Positions 16,114 to 24,190 of a stretch of 64,000 nt of DNA are shown here, piece after piece. The position numbers and the translations under genes are program-made. The notes under the pieces were generated by a model. The model was given only the letters and a program-made list of their open reading frames with translations, was not told the DNA's origin and ran no database searches. Position 1 is the stretch's first letter; every line of letters begins with the position of its first letter. The stretch comes from JAJNBA01 sp035512775 (lineage in GTDB: Bacteria; Actinomycetota; UBA4738; HRBIN12), in assembly GCA_035512775.1 (NCBI GenBank), contig DATKDI010000083.1, positions 25,469 to 89,468 of the forward strand. Direction: 5' to 3'.

Positions 16114-17511
16114 CTACGGAAGGATGTCCAGATACTCCTTGACGTCCCAGTCGCTGACGGTGCCGATGAATCGCTTCCACTCATCCGTCTTGTAGTGCAT
16201 GAAGACCCGGTACATGTCCCCCGGCAGTGCCGCCTTCACCACATCGTCCGCCTCGAGGGCCTCGAGTGCCTCGCCCAGCGTTTCGGGGATCCTCTGCACG
16301 TCCTTGCCCTCGGCGATGGCCTCGTAGATGTTCCGCTCCTCCGGTGGACCGGGATCGAGGTTCCGGGACAGCCCGTCCTTCATCGCCATGAGGAGGGCCG
16401 CGAAGGAAAGGTAGGGGTTCACCGCCGAGTCCACGGACCGGTACTCGTACCGGCCCGGTGCCGAGATCCTGAGCGCGGTGGTTCGGTTCTGGAACCCCCA
16501 GTCGGCGAAGATCGGGGCCCAGAATCCTGCATCGGCGAAACGCCGGTAGGAGTTCACCGTCGGGGAGGTGATGCATGTGAGGGCCCGGAGGTGCTCGAGC
16601 ACGCCGCCGATCGCGTGGAGGCCGATCTTGCCGGGCACCCGGGGATCGTCGCCGTCGGGCATGAACATGTTCTCCTCGCCCTGCCAGAGCGAGATGTTGT
16701 GATGACAGCCGTTCGCAGAGACGCCCATGAACGGCTTCGGCATGAAGCACGCGAACGCGTCCATCTCGCGCCCGACCTGTCGGCAGATCTGGCGGTAGGT
16801 CGTGAGCCGGTCAGCCGTGAGCTCGGCCTTGTCGAACATGAAGTTCAGCTCGAGCTGTCCCGGCGCGTCCTCGTGGTCGCCCTGGATCATGTCGAGGCCC
16901 ATCGCGTTGCCGTACTCCATCACCTTGTGGATGATCGGCTGGAGCTCCGAGAACTGGTCGATGTGGTAGCAGTACGGCTTGGTCTTGCCTTCGACCGACG
17001 GCGTCCCGTCGGGGTTGGTCTTCAGCCACATCATCTCGGGCTCGGTGCCGGCCCGCAGGTGCAACCCGGTCTCCTCGGTGAACTCGTCGTGGATCCGCTT
17101 GAGGTTGCCGCGGCAGTCCGACGTCAGGAACGCTCCGCCGTCGACCTCCTCCTCGCGTCCGCGGAACAGCGTGCAGAAGACCCTCGCGGTCTTCCGATCC
17201 CAGGGGAGCACGCAGAAGGTCTCGACGTCCGGGATCCCGACGAGCTCCCGAGCCTCCGGGCCGTAGCCGATGTAGTTGCCGAGGCGGTCGACGAACAGGT
17301 TGGCGGTGGATCCGTAGACGAGCTGGAAGCCTTTGCGAGCGATCGTCTCCCAGTGCTTGGCCGGGATGCCCTTGCCCATGATGCGTCCGGTCACCGAGAC
17401 GAACTGGTAGTACATGTAGGTCACGCCTTCGGCGTCGATCTGCCGGCGGACCTCCTTGATCGCGTCGTCACGCCCGGACCGCTCCACGAACTCCTCGATG
17501 TCGGTGGCCAA
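16114..17511 (-). CDS. glnT: GlnT-type glutamine synthetase / gamma-glutamylmethylamide synthetase
   Basis: This is a 465-aa glutamine synthetase fold. It has the metal-binding TEPEMMW strand, GDHEDAPGQLELNFMF, NGCHHNISLW and the ADWGFQNRTTALRISAPGRYEYRSVDSAVNPY block with the ATP/Glu residues. The sequence style and the glxBCD partner place it with GlnT and GMAS, enzymes that ligate glutamate to ammonia, methylamine or other amines with ATP. It starts with TTG at 17511, supported by GGGAGG six bases upstream and a -10-like TAGGAT (17557-17562, minus strand). It is the first gene of the run and is divergent from fhs. Confidence 0.88.
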   Translation of the reverse strand: MATDIEEFVERSGRDDAIKEVRRQIDAEGVTYMYYQFVSVTGRIMGKGIPAKHWETIARKGFQLVYGSTANLFVDRLGNYIGYGPEARELVGIPDVETFCVLPWDRKTARVFCTLFRGREEEVDGGAFLTSDCRGNLKRIHDEFTEETGLHLRAGTEPEMMWLKTNPDGTPSVEGKTKPYCYHIDQFSELQPIIHKVMEYGNAMGLDMIQGDHEDAPGQLELNFMFDKAELTADRLTTYRQICRQVGREMDAFACFMPKPFMGVSANGCHHNISLWQGEENMFMPDGDDPRVPGKIGLHAIGGVLEHLRALTCITSPTVNSYRRFADAGFWAPIFADWGFQNRTTALRISAPGRYEYRSVDSAVNPYLSFAALLMAMKDGLSRNLDPGPPEERNIYEAIAEGKDVQRIPETLGEALEALEADDVVKAALPGDMYRVFMHYKTDEWKRFIGTVSDWDVKEYLDILP

Positions 17512-17700
17512 CTGACGCCTCCCTTCGAGCGGCCCTCCCGCAGGCCGGCTGCGCGCATCCTACGCCGAGCGCGGTGGCGCGCGCTACGGGCTCACGGTCA
17601 CCGATGGACGTCGCGCGCCGAGAACGGAACGGGTATCCTCTCGCGACCCAAGAAGCCGAGAGCTGCGAGCACCGTCGAGTGCCGACCGGGAGGCGACGCC

Positions 17701-19371
17701 GTGAAGAGCGGGCTGGAGATCGCGCAGGAGGCCGTCCTTCGCCCCATCACGGATGTCGCGGCGGACGCTGGGATGCTCGAGGATGAGCTCGAGCAGTACG
17801 GGCGCTTCAAGGGCAAGATCTCGCTCTCGATCCTCGATCGGCTGGCCGACAGGCCCGACGGAAAGCTGGTCATCACGACCGCGATCACGCCCACGAAGGC
17901 CGGCGAGGGGAAGACCACGACCTCGATCTCCCTCGCGCAGGGCATGGGGCGGATCGGCAAGGACGTGATGCTCTGCCTCCGCGAGCCCTCGATGGGTCCG
18001 GTCTTCGGGATCAAGGGCGGCGGCAACGGCGGCGGGTACGCGCAGGTCGTCCCGATGGAGGAGATCAACCTCCATTTCAACGGGGACTTCCATGCCGTGC
18101 AGGCGGCGCACAACCTCCTGGCGGCCGCGCTGGACGCCTCGATCTATCACGGCAACCAGCTCGGCATCGACCCGGTCTCGGTGACGTGGCCGAGGACCCT
18201 CGACGTGAACGATCGCGAGCTCCGGTACGGCGTCGTCGGCCTCGGCGGGAAGGCACACGGAGTTCCCCGCGAGAACCAGTTCGTGATCGTGGCGGCGTCC
18301 GAGATCATGGCCGTCCTCGCACTCGCGAACGACGTCGCGGACCTTCGAGCGAGACTCGGCCGCGTCGTCGTGGCATCCACGTACGACGGGACCCCGGTGA
18401 CGGCCGAAGAGTTGAAGGTCGCCGGCGCGATGGCCGTGATCATGAAGGAGGCCATCAAGCCGAACCTCGTCCAGACCCTCGAGGGACAACCTGCGCTGAT
18501 CCACGCGGGCCCGTTCGGCAACATCGCGCACGCCAACAACTCGATCATCGAGGACCGCATCGCCCTGAAGCTGGCGGACTACGTCGTCACGGAGGCGGGC
18601 TTCGCCTCCGACCTCGGCTTCCAGAAGTTCTGCGACATCGTGTGCCGGATGGGCGGCTTCGTTCCCTCCGCAGGCGTGCTCGTCACCACCGTGAGGGCGA
18701 CGAAGTCCCACGGCGGGATGCCGTTCGACCAGCTCGTGAACGAGGACGTGGATGCCCTTCGCAGGGGGATCGACAACCTCGCGGCACACATCGGCATCGT
18801 CAAGACGTACGGGCTGCCCTGTATCGTCTCGATCAACAACTTCCCGACCGACACGGAGAAAGAGATCGACACGATCCAGGAGCTCGCGGGTGACGCCGGT
18901 GCCGACACGGTGGTCGTGAACCGGGCCTTCGCGGAAGGTGGCGCCGGCGCTACCGAGCTGGCGGAGGCGGTCGTCGCGGCGTGCGAGCGACCGAGCTCGT
19001 TCCACCAGCTCACACCCGACGGCACACCACTCAAGGAGCAGATCGAGGCGATCGCCACGAAGATCTACGGCGCGGACGGCGTCGACTACCAGGCGCAGGC
19101 CGAGAAGGACATCGCTCGGATGGAACAGCTCGGGTTCGGTGAGGTGCCGGTGTGCATGGCGAAGACCCACCTGTCGCTCAGTCACGACCCATCGATGCTG
19201 AACCGGCCGACGGGCTACCGGCTGCCCGTCCGCGGCGTCGTCCCCAGCGCCGGAGCCGGGTTCGTGGTGGTCCTCTGCGGCGACATGCAACGGATGCCGG
19301 GCCTCGGGAAGACACCCGCGTTCACGAAGGTCGATCTCGACGAGGACGGCCGGACGGTGGGCCTCTTCTAA
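17701..19371 (+). CDS. fhs: formate-tetrahydrofolate ligase
   Basis: This protein has 556 residues, the normal family length. It shows the P-loop TPTKAGEGKTTTSISLAQG, EPSMGPVFGIKGGGNGGGY, FNGDFHAVQAAHNLLAA, PALIHAGPFGNIAHANNS and the C-terminal GDMQRMPGLGKTPAF. It interconverts formate plus THF and 10-formyl-THF with ATP, linking the folate pool to formate. The GTG at 17701 follows GGGAGG seven bases away. The much longer open frame upstream is antisense to other genes and is not coding. Divergence from the glnT-glx operon suggests that it disposes of, or supplies, C1 units for that pathway. Confidence 0.95.
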   Translation: MKSGLEIAQEAVLRPITDVAADAGMLEDELEQYGRFKGKISLSILDRLADRPDGKLVITTAITPTKAGEGKTTTSISLAQGMGRIGKDVMLCLREPSMGPVFGIKGGGNGGGYAQVVPMEEINLHFNGDFHAVQAAHNLLAAALDASIYHGNQLGIDPVSVTWPRTLDVNDRELRYGVVGLGGKAHGVPRENQFVIVAASEIMAVLALANDVADLRARLGRVVVASTYDGTPVTAEELKVAGAMAVIMKEAIKPNLVQTLEGQPALIHAGPFGNIAHANNSIIEDRIALKLADYVVTEAGFASDLGFQKFCDIVCRMGGFVPSAGVLVTTVRATKSHGGMPFDQLVNEDVDALRRGIDNLAAHIGIVKTYGLPCIVSINNFPTDTEKEIDTIQELAGDAGADTVVVNRAFAEGGAGATELAEAVVAACERPSSFHQLTPDGTPLKEQIEAIATKIYGADGVDYQAQAEKDIARMEQLGFGEVPVCMAKTHLSLSHDPSMLNRPTGYRLPVRGVVPSAGAGFVVVLCGDMQRMPGLGKTPAFTKVDLDEDGRTVGLF

Positions 19372-19560
19372 GGCTGGCTCTCGCCGGGCTTGGCCGCTTC
19401 CGTGAACGTGAGGTAGTAGCCGTTGGGATCTCGCAGCCCGACCTCGCGAGCTCCCCAGTCACGGACCTCGGGACCCACTCCGGGATCGTGTGATCCTTGA
19501 TCTCGTCGTAGAGGGCATCCACGCTCTCCGGATAGAAGTGGATATCTCTGGTGCCAGCAC
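19368..19560 (-). pseudogene. remnant of a VOC/glyoxalase-family gene
   Basis: The minus strand encodes the last ~60 residues of a VOC domain in two frames. DIHFYPESVDALYDEIKD is in one frame, and after a break near 19460 GPEVRDWGAREVGLRDPNG and YYLTFTE follow in another. Restoring one G in the run after GAGT would rejoin them (…EWGPEV…). The N-terminal half of the domain is missing. The stop overlaps the stop of fhs. It is either a decayed gene or a sequence error on an already truncated gene. Confidence 0.65.
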
Positions 19561-19621
19561 CCACCCCGCCCGCGTAGCCGCCCCCTTGCCGGCGACGCTT
19601 CCCACAGCCCAACATCGGCAC

Positions 19622-20407
19622 ATGAGCGCCACCGCGACCGCCGCAGCTCCTCCCCGGTGGTTGACGAACACGGTGGCCGCGGCGCTGCGACAGACCGCGA
19701 TCGTGGTCGTCGGGTGCGGTATCGCGGGCGCGCTGGTGGGTGGGATCGGCAGCCGGCTGGTGATGCGTGTCTCGGCCCTCGCTGCTCCCGAGGTCCGCGG
19801 CACGCTGACCGAGAACGGCAACGTGATCGGCGACATCACGTTCTTCGGAACGATCGGCCTGATGCTTTTCGTGGGCGTCGCCTCCGCGATCTTCGGGGCC
19901 GGCGCCTACACGGTGGTCGGACCCTGGCTCCCCCGTACGACCGTGACACGAGGGCTCGTCTTCGGAGGCGTCCTGCTCACCCTCATGGGGAGCAGCGTGG
20001 TTGATCCCGGCAACGCCGACTTCGTGATCCTCGGCGACCGAGTCCTGAACGTCGCGATGTTCTCGGCGCTCTTCATCGCGTTCGGTCTCGTCGCATCCGG
20101 AGCGGTCGCGTTCCTCGAAGGGCGGGTTCCCCGCGCCATCGAGCGGTCACCTCGGATGTGGGCGCTCGTCGTGCTCTGTGCCCTCCCGATCGTTCCGGGG
20201 TTGGCCACCGTGACCCTCGGGTTCGCCGCTTGGCGCGGGGTGGCGCTCGTGGGCGCGTGGGCCGCGATGGTGGCCTCCGGCGCGCTCGCCCGGCGAGGAC
20301 TTCAGGGTGCCGCTCGACTCCTCCGCGTCGCAGCAACCGTCGTGCTCGTCATCGTGCTCGCCCTCGCTGGCGCGGACTACGTCGACGGCGTCGCGACGAT
20401 CCTCTAG
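19622..20407 (+). CDS. polytopic membrane protein, 261 aa
   Basis: The protein has about seven hydrophobic segments, beginning with QTAIVVVGCGIAGALVGGIG near residue 25 and including TFFGTIGLMLFVGVASAIFG and a final VAATVVLVIVLALAGADYVD. A conserved-looking loop, RLVMRVSALAAPEVRGTLTENGNVIGDIT, follows the first helix. The ATG at 19622 was taken because upstream codons translate to a low-complexity extension overlapping the VOC remnant. No transporter or enzyme motif is visible. The function is unknown. Confidence 0.6.
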   Translation: MSATATAAAPPRWLTNTVAAALRQTAIVVVGCGIAGALVGGIGSRLVMRVSALAAPEVRGTLTENGNVIGDITFFGTIGLMLFVGVASAIFGAGAYTVVGPWLPRTTVTRGLVFGGVLLTLMGSSVVDPGNADFVILGDRVLNVAMFSALFIAFGLVASGAVAFLEGRVPRAIERSPRMWALVVLCALPIVPGLATVTLGFAAWRGVALVGAWAAMVASGALARRGLQGAARLLRVAATVVLVIVLALAGADYVDGVATIL

Positions 20408-20415
20408 CGGCTGCG

Positions 20416-20841
20416 TCAGTCCTCATCGGCGCCATCGTCCCCGGACGGGGACACGACACAGAACTCGTTGCCCTGGGGATCGAGCATCACGCACCACATG
20501 CTGCCGCCTTCCTCCGCCCAGTTGCGGACGCTGGCGCCCAGACCTTCCAACCGCTGCACCTCGTCCTCGACGGTGCCGTCCGCGGAGAGGTCCAGATGCA
20601 TGCGATTCTTGGCGAGCTTCTCCTCCGGCACCTCCGTGAAGAACAGGACCGGAAGGTCCGTGCCGTTCGGGGGCTCGACCATCACCGACGGATCCTCTTC
20701 CGGATCGTAGATGCCCTTGGACGCGAGCCGCTCGAGCTCCTCGTCGTCGTAGGGCGCCACGGTCCACCCGAGAGCGGCGGCCCAGAACCGCGCGAGCGGC
20801 GCGGCGTCCAGACAATCGAACACGATCGAATCGATCCTCAC
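20416..20841 (-). CDS. VOC/glyoxalase-like domain protein
   Basis: This 141-aa single-domain protein starts VRIDSIVFDCLDAAPLARFW, a classic VOC first strand and helix. RMHLDLSADGTVEDEVQRL and a final MLDPQGNEFCVVSP complete the second beta-alpha module. Actinobacterial members of this glyoxalase-like subgroup are of unknown substrate, often linked to resistance or dioxygenase-like chemistry. The GTG at 20841 was chosen; the longer frame upstream is low complexity. It ends the long minus-strand run that begins with the PimB-like gene, 35 bases after the cyclodeaminase. Confidence 0.75.
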   Translation of the reverse strand: MRIDSIVFDCLDAAPLARFWAAALGWTVAPYDDEELERLASKGIYDPEEDPSVMVEPPNGTDLPVLFFTEVPEEKLAKNRMHLDLSADGTVEDEVQRLEGLGASVRNWAEEGGSMWCVMLDPQGNEFCVVSPSGDDGADED

Positions 20842-20876
20842 CTCACCGAAGCGTAGGCCATGGGAAGCCGCCGCGC

Positions 20877-21509
20877 TCAGGTCGCGAGACGCAGGAGGAA
20901 CGCTTCTTCGATCTGGTGAAGGAGGACGTCGGCCCGCTCCCGCAGAGCGTCGCACTCGTCGACGAGACCTTGTCCCTTCGCCTCATCCTTGAGACCGGCG
21001 GCGTTGATCCGCACGTTCGCCATCGCGGCCAGTGCGGCCGCGAACAGCAGGGTGCCCGCCGAGTACCCGTCGGACGCCGCGTGCGGATTGCCCATCGCGG
21101 TGGCGTCTTCGGCGAGCTCCATCAGCTGCACCGCCCGCTTCGAGAGCTCGAGCGGTACGGCGGCAGCTGCTTCGTACGCCTTCTGGATCTCGAGGATCCG
21201 CGAGTTCTTCTCCTCGTCGGTCTCCTTGGGGAACTTGAAAGAGGCCATCACGGCCTCGAAGGCTCGTGCATCCTCCTCGGCGAGCGTCAGGAACGCCTCG
21301 CGCTCCGCGTCGGCCGTCTCCACCACGGATCGCATCCGCGCATCCAGATCCTCGAACCCCTTCTTGCCGATCGTGAGGTGGCCCACCATGGCGATGAGCG
21401 CGGCGCCCGTGGCGGCGGCGACGCCGGCGGCGGCTCCACCGCCGGGGGTCGGCGACGCCGATCCGAGCTCTTGCAGCCACGATCCGATCTGTTGGTCAGA
21501 GGTGCTCAC
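20877..21509 (-). CDS. fchA: methenyl-THF cyclohydrolase / formiminotetrahydrofolate cyclodeaminase family
   Basis: This 210-aa all-helical protein has the family signature near the N-terminus, SASPTPGGGAAAGVAAATGAALI. EEDARAFEAVMASFKFPK and a C-terminal ASDGYSAGTLLFAAALAAMANVRINAAGLKD follow. Family members either cyclise and deaminate 5-formimino-THF or hydrolyse 5,10-methenyl-THF. The formimidoyltransferase gene directly upstream favours the first or a combined role. The GTG at 21509 is preceded by AAAGGAG with seven-base spacing. Confidence 0.88.
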   Translation of the reverse strand: MSTSDQQIGSWLQELGSASPTPGGGAAAGVAAATGAALIAMVGHLTIGKKGFEDLDARMRSVVETADAEREAFLTLAEEDARAFEAVMASFKFPKETDEEKNSRILEIQKAYEAAAAVPLELSKRAVQLMELAEDATAMGNPHAASDGYSAGTLLFAAALAAMANVRINAAGLKDEAKGQGLVDECDALRERADVLLHQIEEAFLLRLAT

Positions 21510-21540
21510 GAACGGACTCCTTTCCCGACACGTGCCGGCT

Positions 21541-22437
21541 TCAACCGGCCTCCAGAAGACGTTCCAGGATCTGCTCGTTCGGCGAGAAGCCCGCCAACCG
21601 GATGTGCTCCTCATCCCCTGGCGGCAACGCCGCCTCAGGCGCGAGCCCGACGATCTCGGACTCGAGGACCTCCATCCCTTCCGCGGCCGCCTCCTTCGCC
21701 ACCGCGTCGAACGCGTCCCGGATCCCGGTCACCTCGAAGTCCACGAGGTTCATCGAGACCGTCACGGATCGGCGTTCGGGGACCGCGAAGCCGATCGCGC
21801 GGACGGCGGGGAGACCGCCCGAGGACTCACGGACGGACCGAGCGATACCTTTCGCTCCGACCTCGTCGATGCCGGACAGGTAGATGTTGAAGGCGATGAG
21901 GGGCTTCCGGGCCCCCACGGCGGTCGCGCCGGCCCGCCCGATCGCGTGCGGGCCGAAGTCGGGGAGGCGGTCGCCGGAGGCGACCGCCTCCCGCAGCCCC
22001 TCGAACTCCCCTTTCCGGACATCGGCCAGCGACCGGCGCTCCGGCACGAGCGCGGCCTCGCCGTACAGGTAGACGGGCAGATCCAGCGTCTCCGCGAGCT
22101 CGCGCCCGACGTCGCGCGCGAGTTCCACGCATGCCTCCATGCCGACCTCGCGGACCGGCATGAAGGGGATCACGTCCACGGCGCCCATCCGAGGATGGCC
22201 GCCGCGATGCTCGAACATGTCGATCCGCTCCACGGCGGCCGCGGCACCCGCCATCGCCGAGCGGCGCACCGCGTCGGCATCACCCAGCACGGTGGTGTCC
22301 AGACGGTGGTGATCGGGGTCGGCCTCGGCGAAGACCACTCGCGCGCCCTCCACCGCAAGCGCGTCGACGATCGCCTCGGTGACGTCACGACGCCTTCCCT
22401 CGCTGAAGTTGGGCACCACGCCGACGATCGCGCTCAT
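21541..22437 (-). CDS. ftcD: glutamate formimidoyltransferase
   Basis: This 298-aa protein covers the formiminotransferase domain. The N-terminus VGVVPNFSEGRR is diagnostic, with DPDHHRLDTTVLGD, FEHRGGHPRMGAVDVIPFMP and MNLVDFEVTGI further on. It moves the formimino group of N-formiminoglutamate to THF, giving 5-formimino-THF for the adjacent cyclodeaminase. The two activities are fused in mammals and split here. The region upstream of the GcvT gene is on the same transcript. No histidine-utilisation genes are visible nearby, so the formimino donor is uncertain. Confidence 0.92.
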   Translation of the reverse strand: MSAIVGVVPNFSEGRRRDVTEAIVDALAVEGARVVFAEADPDHHRLDTTVLGDADAVRRSAMAGAAAAVERIDMFEHRGGHPRMGAVDVIPFMPVREVGMEACVELARDVGRELAETLDLPVYLYGEAALVPERRSLADVRKGEFEGLREAVASGDRLPDFGPHAIGRAGATAVGARKPLIAFNIYLSGIDEVGAKGIARSVRESSGGLPAVRAIGFAVPERRSVTVSMNLVDFEVTGIRDAFDAVAKEAAAEGMEVLESEIVGLAPEAALPPGDEEHIRLAGFSPNEQILERLLEAG

Positions 22438-22463
22438 CCCGCGAGCCTACGTGACGGTCCCGC

Positions 22464-23579
22464 TCAGCTCCGGGGACGCCGCTTGTCGGGATCGTGGACC
22501 GCGAGCACGTCGACGGTCGCACCCGTCGTCCCTTCGTCCAGAGCGACGTCGACCTTCGTCCCCTCGGCGGCCACGTCGGAGCGGATGATCGCGAGGCCGA
22601 TCGGTCCATACGCGGGACTCGTCGCGGGCGAGGTCAGCACGCCGACCTCCTTGCCGTCCTTCGACACCGCGGCGCCGTACTCGGGCAGCTCCTCGCCGTC
22701 CAGGCGGAGGGTCTTGAACCGGTTCGGGGGTGCAGCCGCGACCGCTCGCAGCGCCTCCTTTCCCATGAAGGCGCCGTCGGCATCGAGCGCCACCAGACGG
22801 TCGAGGCCCAGGTCGTAGGGGGTCCGCTGATGCGCCTCGTAGTCGTAGTCGGTCACGATCATCCCGGCCTCGATCCGCAGCGGCTCGACGACGTCGACGC
22901 CGTACGGCACCGCTCCGGTGCCTTCGATCACGGTCCAGAGATCGTCCGCGTGCTCGGGTCGCGTGAACAGCTCGTATCCCAACTCGCCGGAGAAGCCGGT
23001 GCGCGAGAGCCAGACGGGGACGCCACCCACCTTGACCTCCTCGGGGATGAAGTGGAAGTAGCGGAGCGAGCCCAGGTCGGCATCCGTGAGCGGCTGGAGC
23101 GCTTCGCGGGACCTCGGCCCCTGCACCTGCAGGTGAGGCAGGTCCGGCGCGATGTACTCCACGGTGACGTCGAGCCCCCTCGACGCGTCGGCGAAGTAGG
23201 CCTCGTGGTCGAGCCCGTTCGTGGCGACCCAGAGATGATCGTCCGCGTGCTTGAACACCGTTCCGTCATCGACCAGCAGGCCGTCTTCGTCCAGGAAGGC
23301 TCCGTACCGGACCTGTCCCGTCTGCATCCCGAGGACGTCGTTCGAGTGGACGCGCTGCGCCGCCTCGAGCGAGTCCTTCCCTCGGAAGTCCCACTTGTTG
23401 AGCGGGGAGACGTCCCAGACGCCGACCCCTTCACGAACCGCCCGATATTCCGCCGCGGGGTCGCCGAACCCGGTGACCCACCACCATCCGGCTTCTTCCA
23501 TGAACCCGGCGGCCGTCTTCGACATGATCGCGTGGAACGCCGTCCGCCTGCTCTCGCTCCCGTTCCCGTTTTCGCTCAT
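22464..23579 (-). CDS. GcvT-family aminomethyltransferase (glycine cleavage T-protein-like)
   Basis: This 371-aa folate-binding protein has YRAVREGVGVWDVSPLNKWD, the usual first block, LHLQVQGPRSREALQPL in the middle, WLSRTGFSGELGYELF and VEPLRIEAGMIVTDYDY. No gcvH, gcvP or lpd gene is nearby, so it is probably not the T-protein of a glycine cleavage system. A stand-alone demethylase passing a methyl or methylene group to THF is more likely. DmdA-type DMSP demethylation cannot be claimed from motifs alone. The ATG at 23579 follows AGAGGGG. A GTG at 23594 overlapping the upstream stop is the alternative start. Confidence 0.85.
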   Translation of the reverse strand: MSENGNGSESRRTAFHAIMSKTAAGFMEEAGWWWVTGFGDPAAEYRAVREGVGVWDVSPLNKWDFRGKDSLEAAQRVHSNDVLGMQTGQVRYGAFLDEDGLLVDDGTVFKHADDHLWVATNGLDHEAYFADASRGLDVTVEYIAPDLPHLQVQGPRSREALQPLTDADLGSLRYFHFIPEEVKVGGVPVWLSRTGFSGELGYELFTRPEHADDLWTVIEGTGAVPYGVDVVEPLRIEAGMIVTDYDYEAHQRTPYDLGLDRLVALDADGAFMGKEALRAVAAAPPNRFKTLRLDGEELPEYGAAVSKDGKEVGVLTSPATSPAYGPIGLAIIRSDVAAEGTKVDVALDEGTTGATVDVLAVHDPDKRRPRS

Positions 23580-23590
23580 AGCCCCTCTTA

Positions 23591-24190
23591 TCACGAGGTT
23601 GAACGGTTGTTCAAGTTCGCGACACGGATCGTCTCGTCCTCGGTCACGATCGCCTGCACCGGGAGATCGAAGCGGCCGGCGGGCAGAACCTCCTCCACGA
23701 CCTGCAGACCGAACGCCACGGCCACCGTGAACGCCGGGAGGTTCCGGAGGAACCGATCGTAGTACCCCCCGCCGTAGCCGACCCGGCGCCCGCCTCGGTC
23801 GAACGCCACCCCCGGCACGGCGACGACGTGGATCGATGCCGGATCGAGCGGTGTCCCGTCGACCGGCTCCTGTGCGCCGAACGAGGTGGTGCTCGTGGGA
23901 TCGTCGGGGGCGAAGGCGACGGGCACGAGGTGGCCGTGCTCGATCCTCGGGAGCGCGATCACGACGCCGCGCTCGTGGAGTCGCCAGATCAGTGAGCCGG
24001 TCGGCACCTCGGATCCGAAGTGGGAGAAGAGCATGACGGTCGTCGCACGCTGGACCTCGGGGAGCTCGAGGAAGCGCTCCACCACACGCTCTCCCCGCTC
24101 CTCTCGAACGTCGGCCGGCAGGGCATCCCGGTCGTCGAGGATCGCCCGGCGGGTCCGGCGCTTGGCGCGCTTGAGCTCACTGCTCTTCAT
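23591..24190 (-). CDS. 5-formyltetrahydrofolate cyclo-ligase
   Basis: This 199-aa protein has the basic N-terminal helix (KRAKRRTRRAILDDRDAL), the substrate loop SEVPTGSLIWRLHERGVVIALPR and the family signature VAVPGVAFDRGGRRVGYGGGYYDRFL with its Gly-rich ATP loop. It converts 5-formyl-THF to 5,10-methenyl-THF, rescuing a dead-end folate. The start at 24190 overlaps the LLM oxidoreductase stop as ATGA. Its place before the GcvT, formimidoyltransferase and cyclodeaminase genes makes a four-gene folate C1 module. Confidence 0.92.
   Translation of the reverse strand: MKSSELKRAKRRTRRAILDDRDALPADVREERGERVVERFLELPEVQRATTVMLFSHFGSEVPTGSLIWRLHERGVVIALPRIEHGHLVPVAFAPDDPTSTTSFGAQEPVDGTPLDPASIHVVAVPGVAFDRGGRRVGYGGGYYDRFLRNLPAFTVAVAFGLQVVEEVLPAGRFDLPVQAIVTEDETIRVANLNNRSTS

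Noticed and set aside
15334..17700. Very long plus-strand open frame joined to fhs
   Set aside because: It is antisense to glxB and glnT, both of which show clear family motifs. The fhs start is well defined at 17701 by a ribosome site and family length.
22464..23579. DMSP demethylase DmdA
   Set aside because: GcvT-family motifs alone do not separate DmdA from other folate demethylases, and no dmdB or dmdD genes are adjacent.
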